A stretch of 64,000 nt of DNA from Blattabacterium sp. (Cryptocercus punctulatus) str. Cpu (GTDB lineage Bacteria; Bacteroidota; Bacteroidia; Flavobacteriales; Blattabacteriaceae). The notes beneath the pieces were generated by a model. That model was not told where the DNA came from and ran no database searches. It was given only the letters and a program-made list of their open reading frames with translations. The stretch spans positions 471,001-535,000 of the forward strand of contig NC_016621.1 in NCBI RefSeq assembly GCF_000236405.1. The letters run 5' to 3'. The translations under genes and the position numbers were made by a program. Shown piece after piece: positions 48,066-57,288 of this stretch; position 1 is the first letter of the stretch; each line of letters starts with the position of its first letter.

Positions 48066-49118
48066 ATGGATTTTTCTAAAAAAATAATAAATTGGTATAA
48101 AAATAATCATAGAAAACTTCCTTGGAGAGAAAATAAAAATCCATATTATATATTGGTTTCAGAGTTTATGTTACAACAAACAAAAGTTTCTCAAACTATA
48201 AAATATTATTTGGATTTTATACAAAAATTTCCAAATATAGAAAAACTTGCTCAAGCTGAAGAAAAAGAAGTATTAAAAGTTTGGGAAGGATTAGGGTATT
48301 ATAAAAGAGCTATAAATTTACATTTTTTTGCAAAAAAATTAAGAGAAAAATCTATTGGATTTTTTCCTAAAAAATACAAAGAGCTTATTAAATATAAAGG
48401 GATAGGACCATATACGGGAGCGGCAATAGCTTCTATATGTTTTAATGAAGTTGTTCCAGCTATAGATGGTAATTTTTATAGATTATTTTCTAGATATTTA
48501 GGAATATATAATAATATTACATCAATATTGACGAAAAAAATATTCCGAACTTTAATTTTAAAAATGATGGATAAGAAAAATCCTGGTATTTTCAATCAAG
48601 CTATCATGGATTTAGGTTCTACTTTATGTACTCCAAAAAAGGTTAAATGTTTTTTATGCCCTATAAAAATTGATTGTTTTTCATTTAAAAATGGAACTAT
48701 ATATGAATTACCTGTTAAAAATATAATAAAAAAATCTATAAAAAATAGATTTTTTTATTATATTTTTATATGTAATAATAGTAAAAAATTTTTTATTAAA
48801 AAAAGATTCAATAAAGATATATGGAAAGGCCTTTATGAGTTTCCTTTAATAGAATCAGAAAAAGTGCTTACCCTTTTAGAAATACGGAATAAAATTTGGA
48901 AAAAATATAAAATATTTTCTAAAAATATCATTTATCAAATAAAACATAAAATAACTAATCAAATTTTATTTATTCAATTTTTGAATTGTAAAATGATACA
49001 ATCTATTCAAATAAAAAAAAATTTAAATAATTTTTTTGGTATTTCATATAAAAAAATTTGTAATTACCCTTTTCCTAATCCTATTATTTTATTTTTTAAA
49101 AATAAAAAAATAATTTAG
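48066..49118 (+). CDS. mutY: A/G-specific adenine DNA glycosylase MutY
   Basis: Removes adenine mispaired with 8-oxoguanine. The N-terminal domain has RKLPWRENKNPY, the catalytic Glu in SEFMLQQTKV, the helix-hairpin-helix GIGPYTGAAIASI and the catalytic Asp in VPAIDGNFYRLF. The iron-sulfur cluster loop is complete with C-x6-C-x2-C-x5-C (CTPKKVKCFLCPIKIDC). The C-terminal NUDIX-like domain is present. Length 350 aa is normal. The flavobacterial neighbour ssb is missing between mutY and gldE. Confidence 0.95.
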   Translation: MDFSKKIINWYKNNHRKLPWRENKNPYYILVSEFMLQQTKVSQTIKYYLDFIQKFPNIEKLAQAEEKEVLKVWEGLGYYKRAINLHFFAKKLREKSIGFFPKKYKELIKYKGIGPYTGAAIASICFNEVVPAIDGNFYRLFSRYLGIYNNITSILTKKIFRTLILKMMDKKNPGIFNQAIMDLGSTLCTPKKVKCFLCPIKIDCFSFKNGTIYELPVKNIIKKSIKNRFFYYIFICNNSKKFFIKKRFNKDIWKGLYEFPLIESEKVLTLLEIRNKIWKKYKIFSKNIIYQIKHKITNQILFIQFLNCKMIQSIQIKKNLNNFFGISYKKICNYPFPNPIILFFKNKKII

Positions 49119-49203
49119 TTTTTTTTATCTTTGATTAAAGAAAAATTCAATTTTTTATTCATCATCATTATTTTCTTTTCTAAAACTTAAAAAATTCAAT
49201 ATC

Positions 49204-50520
49204 TTGGAAAGAGAATCTTTGACGAAATTTTTTTTAAAAAGTACTTTATATATTCAAATAGTTCTTTATTTTTTATTAATAATAATCTTACTATTATTTT
49301 CTGCTCTTATATCTGGATCAGAAACTGCTTTTTTTTGTCTTGAAAAAAAAACTATTGATAAGGAAATAAAAAAAAATCCTTATAGAGGATATAAAGTATT
49401 AAAAATACTAAAAAATAAAAAAAAACTTTTAGCTACTATACTGATATCTAATAATTTTTCTAATATTGGAATAGTTATATTAAGTTCATCCTTAATAACA
49501 AAATATTTTTTTAAAAATAGTTTTTTTTATAAAATTCCTATAAACTTTCTATTAGAAGTAATTCTTTTAACTTTTATTTTACTTTTATTTGGAGAAATAA
49601 TTCCAAAAATATATGCTAAAAAAAATAATTTTCATTTTGCTATTTTAATGTCCCAAACAATAATTAACCTTAGTAAAATATTGGATCCTATCAGTAAAAT
49701 TATGATTATAGTTTATAGATTTATAGAAAAAATAATGAAAAAAAAAAATAAAATATCCGTAGATCAACTTTCAAAAGCTTTAAAAATTACATCTTCAAAT
49801 CAAAAAAATATTAAAGAATGTCAATTTTTGAAAAGAATTGTTGATTTTGGAAATACGGAAACACATCAAATTATGACTCCAAGAATAGATATGTTTGCTT
49901 TAAATAAAAATACATTATTTTCTAATACTTTAGAATTAGTTTGTTATCAAGGATATTCTAGAATTCCAATTTATAAAGATAGTATTGATGATATTGAAGG
50001 AGTACTTTTTGCTAAAGATCTTCTTCCATTTATTCATGAAAAAAAATTTAAATGGACTCAATTAATTCATACTCCATTTTTTGTTCCAGAAAATAAAAAG
50101 ATAGATGATCTTTTAAATGATTTTAAAAAAATAAAAATACATTTAGCAATTGTTGTTGATGAATATGGAGGAACTTGTGGGATAGTTACTCTTGAAGATG
50201 TTATTGAAGAAATAGTAGGAGATATTATTGATGAATTTGATGAAGAAAACTTATCTTATTCTAAATTAAATCACAATAATTACTTATTTGATGGAAAAAC
50301 TTCTTTAATTGATTTTTACCGTATTATGAAAATAAAAGAAGAAATTTTTTTTGAAAAAAAAAAAGGTGATGCAGATACTCTAGGTGGTTTTATTATGGAA
50401 ATCAATAAAGAATTTCCAAAAAAAAAACAAAAAATTAATTTTTTAAATTATTCTTTTCTTATAAGAAGAATAGATAACAAAAGAATAAAAAGTATAGAAG
50501 TAATAAGAAAAAAAAATTAA
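49204..50520 (+). CDS. gldE: GldE-type CBS domain membrane protein (CNNM/CorC family)
   Basis: Integral membrane protein with DUF21 (about residues 20-180; SALISGSETAFFCLEK), two CBS domains (MTPRIDMFALNK; IVVDEYGGTCGIVTLEDVIEEIVG) and a C-terminal CorC/HlyC domain (GDADTLGGFIM). This architecture and the position after mutY match GldE of flavobacteria, named for gliding motility, though the fold is that of ion-transport CNNM proteins. The start is TTG at 49204; no in-frame ATG fits. No other gld gene is visible. An 11-base A tract is at 50354-50364. Gliding is unlikely in an endosymbiont, so a housekeeping role is inferred. Confidence 0.82.
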   Translation: MERESLTKFFLKSTLYIQIVLYFLLIIILLLFSALISGSETAFFCLEKKTIDKEIKKNPYRGYKVLKILKNKKKLLATILISNNFSNIGIVILSSSLITKYFFKNSFFYKIPINFLLEVILLTFILLLFGEIIPKIYAKKNNFHFAILMSQTIINLSKILDPISKIMIIVYRFIEKIMKKKNKISVDQLSKALKITSSNQKNIKECQFLKRIVDFGNTETHQIMTPRIDMFALNKNTLFSNTLELVCYQGYSRIPIYKDSIDDIEGVLFAKDLLPFIHEKKFKWTQLIHTPFFVPENKKIDDLLNDFKKIKIHLAIVVDEYGGTCGIVTLEDVIEEIVGDIIDEFDEENLSYSKLNHNNYLFDGKTSLIDFYRIMKIKEEIFFEKKKGDADTLGGFIMEINKEFPKKKQKINFLNYSFLIRRIDNKRIKSIEVIRKKN

Positions 50521-50622
50521 AATGATTTTATTTATTACGATAAATAGAATTAAATTTATATAATAATAAGACAATCAATGAACGATATAATTTATTTTCT
50601 TTTTTTTAAGATAGATTAATCT

Positions 50623-51198
50623 ATGAAAAAAAAAGTAATAATCCTTTTTTGTAGTATTATTTTAATAATAGGAGTAACATTTTTTTTATATAAAAAATTT
50701 TTTTTATTTCCATTAGAAAAAAAAGCTTTAACAGAATTAATTTATGCTCAAAAATATCTTTCAGAAGGATCTATAAATAAAGCATTAAATACAAAAAAAC
50801 TTAAAATACCTTATCTTGGATTTTATGGAATTGTTACTAAATACCCTTCAACTAAAGCAGGTAATATATCTAAATTTTATGCAGGAATATGCTATTATAA
50901 ATTAGGAAATTATAAGGAATCTATAAAAATGATGAATAATTTTTATGCAAAAGATGAATTTTTATCTTCTATAAAATATGGAATAATAGGAGATGCTTTT
51001 ACACAAATTAAAAATAATAATGAAGCTTTAAAAAATTATATCAAAGCTGCTAATATAAGAGAAAACGAAATTACTACACCTCTTTATTATTATAAAGCAG
51101 CATTATTAACCTTTTCCATTAAAAAATATAGGGATTCTAAATTTTTTCTAAAAAAAATAGAAAAAAAATATCCTTTTTTTTATATAAGGATAATGTAG
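50623..51198 (+). CDS. TPR-repeat membrane-anchored protein with a probable frameshifted C-terminus
   Basis: Tetratricopeptide repeat protein with one N-terminal membrane helix (residues about 4-24) and TPR-like helices (AGNISKFYAGICYYKLGNYKE; NNEALKNYIKAANI). In flavobacteria such a gene commonly precedes ribH and mutL, as here. The present frame ends at 51198 after KKYPFFYIRIM. An eight-base T tract (51174-51181) precedes this end; one extra T would continue into YKDNVDKYIMFIENKL and stop at 51233, 12 bases before ribH, and NVDKYI looks like the expected family end. Function not established. Confidence 0.8.
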   Translation: MKKKVIILFCSIILIIGVTFFLYKKFFLFPLEKKALTELIYAQKYLSEGSINKALNTKKLKIPYLGFYGIVTKYPSTKAGNISKFYAGICYYKLGNYKESIKMMNNFYAKDEFLSSIKYGIIGDAFTQIKNNNEALKNYIKAANIRENEITTPLYYYKAALLTFSIKKYRDSKFFLKKIEKKYPFFYIRIM

Positions 51199-51245
51199 AT
51201 AAATATATCATGTTTATTGAAAATAAATTATAATAATTATTGATT

Positions 51246-51728
51246 ATGAAAATATCTCCTTCATATCAAATAGATAAAAATAAAATAAAAAATAAAAAAT
51301 TAAAATTTGCCATTATTGTTGCACAATGGAATCAAGATGTAACAAAAAAATTGTATAAAGGAGCTTATGAAACTTTAATTCAATCAGGTATTTTAAAAGA
51401 AAAAATAAAAACATGGGAAGTACCTGGAAGTTATGAACTTATTTATTCTGCTAAAAAAATAGCTCTTTGTTATAATTTTGATTCAATTATTGTGATAGGA
51501 TCCCTTATAAAAGGAAAAACTCATCATTTTGATTATCTTTGTCAATCTATTTCACAAGGTATCAAAGATATAAATATTAAATATGATGTTCCTGTTATAT
51601 TTTGTGTTCTTACTGATAAAAATAAAAAGCAATCTTTTGATCGATCAGGTGGAAAAATTGGAAATAAAGGAATAGAATGTGCAAAAACTGCATTATATAT
51701 GGCCTTTTTTAAAAATTCTATTGAATAA
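51246..51728 (+). CDS. ribH: 6,7-dimethyl-8-ribityllumazine synthase
   Basis: Penultimate step of riboflavin synthesis, forming icosahedral shells in many bacteria. Substrate-binding segments AIIVAQWNQDV, TWEVPGSYEL, IGSLIKGKTHHFDYLC (catalytic His) and PVIFCVLTDKNKKQS are intact. ATG at 51246 is preferred over an in-frame TTG two codons upstream. About 160 aa, normal. It lies between the TPR gene and mutL. Confidence 0.95.
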   Translation: MKISPSYQIDKNKIKNKKLKFAIIVAQWNQDVTKKLYKGAYETLIQSGILKEKIKTWEVPGSYELIYSAKKIALCYNFDSIIVIGSLIKGKTHHFDYLCQSISQGIKDINIKYDVPVIFCVLTDKNKKQSFDRSGGKIGNKGIECAKTALYMAFFKNSIE

Positions 51729-51740
51729 AATAGTTCCTTT

Positions 51741-53498
51741 ATGAAGGATATTATTCAATTTTTACCTAAAAAAGTAATCAATCAAATTGCAGCTGGCGAA
51801 GTTATACAACGTCCTTCTTCTGTATTAAAAGAACTTTTAGAAAATTCTATAGATGCAAAATCAAAAAGTATTGATATATTTATAAAAGATTCAGGAAAAA
51901 CATTAATTCAATTAATAGATAATGGAGAAGGAATGAGTTATAATGATGCTAGGAATAGTTATCAAAGATATACTACTTCTAAAATAAAAACCAATGAAGA
52001 TATTTTTAAGATTAATACAAAAGGATTTCGTGGAGAAGCTTTAGCTTCCATTGCTTTCGTTTCTCAATTGGAAATACAAACTAAAAATAAAAAAAGTCCA
52101 ATTGGTATTCACATTCTTGTAGAAGAAGGAAAAATTAAAGAACAAATTCCTATTAACATGCTTAAAGGAACAAGAATTTCAGTAAAAAATATTTTCTATA
52201 AATTTCCTGCAAGAAGAATATTTTTAAAATCTTCTAAAATAGAATTTAAACATATTATTAATGAATTTTATAAAATTATTTTAGCACATAGAGATATTAT
52301 TTATCGTTTTTATCATAATGATAAAATTATTTACTTTTTTAAAAAAGCTTCTTTAAAAGAAAGAATAGAAGAAATTTTTATTAAAAATCAAAAATTACTC
52401 CCTATTTTAATCAAAAAAAATAAAATTATTATAGAGGGATTTATTAGTAAACCAAATTCTTCAATAAAAAAAGGAGATCATTTTTTATTTGTGAACCAAC
52501 GTTGTATAAATAATATCCTTTTACATAAAAAAATTATTCATTCTTATGAAGGTATTTTAAAAAATTTAAAAACAGTTTCTTATTTCATTTTTATTTACAT
52601 AGATCCAATTTTAGTCAATTGGAATATTCATCCTACAAAAAAAGAAGTAAAATTGGAAGAAGAAAATTTGATTTGTAATATGATTCAAGAAGAAATTAAA
52701 AATATTTTATGTTGTCAATATAAAGTAAAAAAAGAGGAATTAAATAATTCAGATTTATTATTAAACTTTAATTCCTCAAAAAAAGAATCATTCATTTTTA
52801 TGAATCATTATGATTCTTTTTTTGAGGAATTTTCTTATAAAGAAAAAGTAACTCAATTAGATAATTGGTTTCATAAAATGAAAAAATCTAATTATTTTAT
52901 TGATATTAATCTTACGAAAAAATTATCCAATTACATATTTCATGAAAAAAAAATAAAAACTTTTCAAATAAACGGAAAATATATAATTTTTTTATGGAAT
53001 AATGAAAATATAATATTAGTAGATCAACATAGAGCTCATCAAAACATATTATTTGAATTTTTTTTTAAGAAAAGAAAAAAAAAATTAATAAGCCAAAAAT
53101 TTCTTTTTCCAATTGAAATTAAACTTTTAAATAATGAATTTATTTTATTGAAAAATATTCAATATGAATTAATTGAAATGGGATTTCATTTATACTTTTG
53201 GAATCAATCTGTATATTTATATTCTATTCCTGAGAATATTCATCAAAACATATTAGTTGAAATTTTTAAAAATATTTTAACATATAATTTTATTAATGGA
53301 GCAAAAAATAATAAAAAAATACTTATTCAATCTATATCTAAATCTGCAGCTGTAAAATCCGGAACGGAATTACATTCTAATAAAATGGAATGTTTAATTA
53401 GAGATTTTTTTTCTTGTAAAAATATAAATTATACGTATTCAGGAGATCCGATATTTTTTATTTTTAATAAAAATTTTTTTAAAAAAACAATTTTGTAA
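51741..53498 (+). CDS. mutL: DNA mismatch repair protein MutL
   Basis: GHKL ATPase that couples mismatch recognition to repair. N-terminal motifs: QIAAGEVIQRPSSVLKELLE, NSIDAKSKSIDIFI, QLIDNGEGM and TKGFRGEALASIA. The C-terminal dimerisation domain has LVDQHRAHQNILFE where nickase-type MutL proteins have DQHAAHE; the metal Glu is replaced by Gln, and no CPHGRP motif follows, so the endonuclease site is not conserved. Length 585 aa is usual for Bacteroidota. Twelve bases separate it from ribH, and the rhomboid gene follows directly. Confidence 0.95.
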   Translation: MKDIIQFLPKKVINQIAAGEVIQRPSSVLKELLENSIDAKSKSIDIFIKDSGKTLIQLIDNGEGMSYNDARNSYQRYTTSKIKTNEDIFKINTKGFRGEALASIAFVSQLEIQTKNKKSPIGIHILVEEGKIKEQIPINMLKGTRISVKNIFYKFPARRIFLKSSKIEFKHIINEFYKIILAHRDIIYRFYHNDKIIYFFKKASLKERIEEIFIKNQKLLPILIKKNKIIIEGFISKPNSSIKKGDHFLFVNQRCINNILLHKKIIHSYEGILKNLKTVSYFIFIYIDPILVNWNIHPTKKEVKLEEENLICNMIQEEIKNILCCQYKVKKEELNNSDLLLNFNSSKKESFIFMNHYDSFFEEFSYKEKVTQLDNWFHKMKKSNYFIDINLTKKLSNYIFHEKKIKTFQINGKYIIFLWNNENIILVDQHRAHQNILFEFFFKKRKKKLISQKFLFPIEIKLLNNEFILLKNIQYELIEMGFHLYFWNQSVYLYSIPENIHQNILVEIFKNILTYNFINGAKNNKKILIQSISKSAAVKSGTELHSNKMECLIRDFFSCKNINYTYSGDPIFFIFNKNFFKKTIL

Positions 53499-54194
53499 GT
53501 GAATTTTTATACATCAAATTTCAATTCAGATGCTGTAAAACACTTGATTAGTATTAATATACTTGTATATACAGCTACCTTTATTTTTTCACAATATAAA
53601 ATAGAATACCTACTTTCTTTATATCATCCTCTAGATGATCGATTTGAATTATATCAGATTTTTACTCATATGTTTGTACATTCTAAACGTCTTTTTTTGC
53701 ACATAATTTTTAACATGTTGGCCTTATTCATGTTTGGAGGACAAATGGAAACTTTATTAGGAATAAAAAAATTTTTAATAGTATATTTTTTATCTGGTAT
53801 TTTAGCTTCTTTATTACAATTAGGATTTAATACTAGTATCCTTTATTATTTCGTTCATACATTGGATTTTTCACAAGCAAAAAAAATTTTTGATTATTTA
53901 AATCAAGAACAACGAATTAATCTTTATAGTTCCATATATTCTCCTATGATGGGTGCTTCTGGAGCCGTTAGTGGAATAGTAGGTGCTTTTGCTAGATATT
54001 TTCCAGAACATAAAATATTTATTTTACCTTTCCCATTTCCAATTGCTGTACGAAAAGCTCTTTTGATTTTTATTTTTGGAAGTTTTATTTCTGCTATTTT
54101 TAACTTTTCTCCTGGTGTTGCACATTTTGCTCATATTGGGGGGATTATTTCTGGTTATTCTATAGGAAATTTTTTTCTAAAAAAAAGAAAATGA
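53499..54194 (+). CDS. rhomboid family intramembrane serine protease
   Basis: Membrane protease with six helices. The catalytic Ser154 is in MGASGAVSGIVGAFA and the catalytic His212 is in VAHFAHIGGIISG; the oxyanion-side Asn is in HIIFNMLALFMFG. Start is GTG at 53499, immediately after the mutL stop, so translation is likely coupled. Length 231 aa. Rhomboids after mutL are typical of flavobacteria. Substrates are unknown. Confidence 0.92.
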   Translation: MNFYTSNFNSDAVKHLISINILVYTATFIFSQYKIEYLLSLYHPLDDRFELYQIFTHMFVHSKRLFLHIIFNMLALFMFGGQMETLLGIKKFLIVYFLSGILASLLQLGFNTSILYYFVHTLDFSQAKKIFDYLNQEQRINLYSSIYSPMMGASGAVSGIVGAFARYFPEHKIFILPFPFPIAVRKALLIFIFGSFISAIFNFSPGVAHFAHIGGIISGYSIGNFFLKKRK

Positions 54195-54220
54195 AAAAAC
54201 ATATTTTAATAAATTATCAA

Positions 54221-55735
54221 CTATTTTTTATAGAAAAAAAAATAGAATAAAAGATAGAAAAAATATATAAATGAAAATATAAAAAAAAAGGATAAATAAG
54301 AATTTTGTCCATATATCGTAGTCATAGTACGATTCCAACGAAATTTCCAATTAAAAAAATTTAAAGGATTTTCTCTATCCCAGTCAATACTCATCCATAT
54401 AAATATAGGTTTTCCAACTATATGATCTTCTGGTACAAAACCCCAATAACGAGAATCCGAAGAATTATGTCTATTATCCCCCATCATGAAATAATAATTT
54501 TTTTTTATTTTATAAAAATTATTTTTTTTATTATTAATAAAAAAATAAAAATATTTTTTTTCAATATTATTTCCTTCTGAAACAATAATATCATAATAAA
54601 TGTTAATATTATTTGAATTTAATTTAATTAAATCTCCTTTTTTTGGAATCAATAATGGACCAAAAAAATCTCTATTCCAACCAAAATTATTTGGAAATAT
54701 AGAATTTTCTTGAAAATAAATTGGTAAAATATATTTTTTTATAAAAATTATGTTATCAAATAAATTTTTAATTTGAATTGCTTTTTTTTCTGTCAACATT
54801 ATTTGATAAAAATATTCGTCATTTTTTTCTAATATCATTTCAACTTCTTCAATATTCATATTTTCTTTAATAAATTCTATATTTAATGGTATATTTTTCG
54901 TTTTAATAAGGTAAATATGTTGTTTTTCTAAAATATTTTTTTTGTAAGATTTTTCTTTTTGATAGTTTATAAATAAATCTCCATTTTTTATATAAATTAT
55001 ATCACCTGGTAATCCAACACAACGTTTAATATAATTTTCTTTTCGATCTATAATTTTATGATTAGAATCTTTAGGATAATTAAAAACAACAATATCGTTT
55101 CTTCGAATTGGTTGTATTGGAGAAAAACGTAAATAAGGCCATTTAAAAATAGAAATATAAGATTTCCATTTTCCAAAAATAGTGTTATGAGTAAATGGAA
55201 TAGATATTGGAGTTATTGGCATACGTAATCCATAATGAATTTTACTTACTAATATAAAATCACCTACAAGTAAAGTTCCTTCCATAGAAGAAGTAGGGAT
55301 CACAAAAGGTTGAAGTATATAAGTATGTATAAGAAAAGAAAAAATCATAGCAAATAAAATATTAGATTCTATATCACTTTTTGATTTTTTTATTTTTGAT
55401 AGTTCAATATTTTTAGAGTAATTTATATAAAATATATATCCTCCTAGAGTTAAAAAAAATAAAATAATATTTTTTTTTGAATTTTTTCCAAAATTTTTAA
55501 GTAAGTCTATCCATAAAATTCCAAATAAAAAAATACTTGTTAGTGGAATAAATAATAAAAATAACCACCAAATAGATCTTTTATAAATTTTTAAAAGGAG
55601 AATAATATTGTAGATAGGTATAATCAATCTATAATAATCGATTCCTAATTTTTTATAAAGTCTCCATGTTCCTAAAACATGAATAAAATGTTCAAAACAT
55701 AAAAAAATACTACTGAAAAGAAAATATTGAAACAT
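54221..55735 (-). CDS. lepB: signal peptidase I
   Basis: Removes signal peptides from exported proteins. Catalytic Ser150 is in [14 protein letters not shown] and the general base Lys237 is in [13 protein letters not shown]; box E is [20 protein letters not shown]. The first 110 residues add three hydrophobic segments before the conserved anchor helix, and a long insertion lies between boxes D and E, both normal for Bacteroidota LepB of about 500 aa. dapB is just upstream on the same strand, a conserved flavobacterial pair. Confidence 0.94.
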   Translation of the reverse strand: MFQYFLFSSIFLCFEHFIHVLGTWRLYKKLGIDYYRLIIPIYNIILLLKIYKRSIWWLFLLFIPLTSIFLFGILWIDLLKNFGKNSKKNIILFFLTLGGYIFYINYSKNIELSKIKKSKSDIESNILFAMIFSFLIHTYILQPFVIPTSSMEGTLLVGDFILVSKIHYGLRMPITPISIPFTHNTIFGKWKSYISIFKWPYLRFSPIQPIRRNDIVVFNYPKDSNHKIIDRKENYIKRCVGLPGDIIYIKNGDLFINYQKEKSYKKNILEKQHIYLIKTKNIPLNIEFIKENMNIEEVEMILEKNDEYFYQIMLTEKKAIQIKNLFDNIIFIKKYILPIYFQENSIFPNNFGWNRDFFGPLLIPKKGDLIKLNSNNINIYYDIIVSEGNNIEKKYFYFFINNKKNNFYKIKKNYYFMMGDNRHNSSDSRYWGFVPEDHIVGKPIFIWMSIDWDRENPLNFFNWKFRWNRTMTTIYGQNSYLSFFFIFSFIYFFYLLFYFFFYKK

Positions 55736-55759
55736 AAAAATATATTTTATATAAAATTT

Positions 55760-56464
55760 TTATATACCTAAAACTTCTTTCATAGAAAAAATACCCTTTT
55801 TATCTTTTATCCATTCTGCTGCAATAAGAGCCCCTGTAGCAAATCCTTCTCTATTATGAGCTTGATGTTTAATTTCTATATTTTCTATTTTAGATTGATA
55901 CAAAACTCTATGTATTCCTATTTCATTATCCAATCTTTTTGAAATAATTAATATTTGATTTTTTGTTTTTTTTTTATCTAAAATCCAGGTTTTTTTCATT
56001 TTATTATTAATAATATTTTTTGCTAAAACAAGAGCAGTACCACTAGGTCGATCCATTTTTTCTTTATGATGAATTTCTTCAATTTTTATTTCATAATTTA
56101 TAGAATATGGAAATAAAAATTTTGATAATTTATCATTAATTTCATAAAAAATATTCATTCCTATACTAAAATTGGAAGAATATAAAAAAGTTCCATTTTT
56201 TTTTTTACATATATCTTTAACAAGATGAAATTTTTCTAACCATCCTGTAGTTCCACACACTACAGGAATATTATTTTCTATACAAATCTTGATATTATTA
56301 AATGCTGAATCAGGACAACTAAATTCTACGGCTACATCTACATTTTTTAATGAAATATTACAAGGACTTTTATTAGAAAAAAAAGAAATTTGATGATTTC
56401 TAATTTTTGCTATTTTTTCTATAGATTTACCCATTTTTCCATATCCTATTATGGCTATATTCAT
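55760..56464 (-). CDS. dapB: 4-hydroxy-tetrahydrodipicolinate reductase
   Basis: Second committed step of lysine/diaminopimelate synthesis. The NAD(P) loop IIGYGKMGKSIE opens the protein and the catalytic region EIHHKEKMDRPSGTALVLA carries the His-Lys pair. HQAHNREGFATGALIAAEWI closes it. Length 234 aa is typical for Bacteroidota. It shows the lysine branch is active and explains retention of aspartate kinase at 12 kb. Flavobacterial neighbours parA and parB are not upstream here; 245 bases of AT-rich sequence separate it from tRNA-Leu. Confidence 0.95.
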   Translation of the reverse strand: MNIAIIGYGKMGKSIEKIAKIRNHQISFFSNKSPCNISLKNVDVAVEFSCPDSAFNNIKICIENNIPVVCGTTGWLEKFHLVKDICKKKNGTFLYSSNFSIGMNIFYEINDKLSKFLFPYSINYEIKIEEIHHKEKMDRPSGTALVLAKNIINNKMKKTWILDKKKTKNQILIISKRLDNEIGIHRVLYQSKIENIEIKHQAHNREGFATGALIAAEWIKDKKGIFSMKEVLGI

Positions 56465-56709
56465 ATTTTTTAAAATTTTTATATATAAAATTAATGATTC
56501 AAAGATAGATTAACTTTAGTACTGAAATTTTATTTTATTAATTAAAATAAATTATATTTATAATTATAAAATAAAATGAAAAAAAAATAATTATTTTATA
56601 GAATAAAATTGAATATTATAGTGAATAGTATATGTATGAAATAGTAAAAAAAATATGACCAGTATATTATAATTATTATTTTATTTATTATAAATAAAAA
56701 AATTATAAA

Positions 56710-56798
56710 ACCCACGTGGTGAAATTGGTAAACACGCCACTTTGAGGGGGTGGTATCCTCTAATAATGGATATGCTGGTTCGAATCCAGTCGTGGGTA
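56710..56798 (+). tRNA. tRNA-Leu(GAG)
   Basis: Type II tRNA. Acceptor ACCCACG pairs fully with CGTGGGT, the anticodon stem is CCACT/GGTGG with loop TTGAGGG giving anticodon GAG, and the T arm is CTGG-TTCGAAT-CCAG plus one pair. A long variable arm (ATCCTCTAATAATGGAT) is present. CCA is not encoded. It is flanked on both sides by AT-rich noncoding sequence. Confidence 0.96.
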
Positions 56799-57288
56799 CA
56801 AAGTATTGTATTTATAGTAAAAATTTCAAAATAAAATAATACGTTTTTTATTTATTATTCTAACTTTTTTAAAAATAAAAGTTAAATAATATTATTTTAT
56901 GCATCTATTTTAGATAGATATCAAATATTTATTTATTTTCAATCAAAACTATTTTATCTATTCATTATACTTATATAGGTATATTATATCTTATAAATCT
57001 TAAATTTTCTATTACCTTATTTTTTGAATAAAAATAATTTTTCTATATTCAATTTTATGATTTATAATAATTTATTTTAATAACTTTTTTTTCTGAATTA
57101 TTATTTTTTACACAAAAAAAAATTCATTCCTTACTTAAAAACAAGCAATAATTTTTTTAAAATATACTTTTAGAAAAAAAAATCTATATAAAACTATAAT
57201 AGTTTCATTTTTTTTATAAAAAATTTAATTTTATAATGAATTAATTTTTATTTACTTTACTAATAAATATTATATAATAAATTTTATT
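56799..57288. other. 490-bp gene-free AT-rich region
   Basis: The longest stretch without a gene in the window. No protein frame or RNA gene was recognised on either strand. One A/T inverted repeat, TAACTTTT and AAAAGTTA at 56861-56884 with an 8-base loop, could be a weak terminator after tRNA-Leu or chance. No DnaA-box-like cluster was seen by eye. It may be the remains of a lost gene. Confidence 0.6.

Noticed and set aside
49119-49203. Remnant of ssb between mutY and gldE
   Set aside because: No trace of the SSB acidic tail or fold could be read in either strand; simple absence is the safer statement.
50578-50622. Mini-frame before the TPR gene as a gldD remnant
   Set aside because: Only about 14 codons and no resemblance to GldD that I can see.
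56861-56884. Intrinsic terminator hairpin
   Set aside because: The stem is entirely A/T with eight pairs and such repeats arise easily by chance here.
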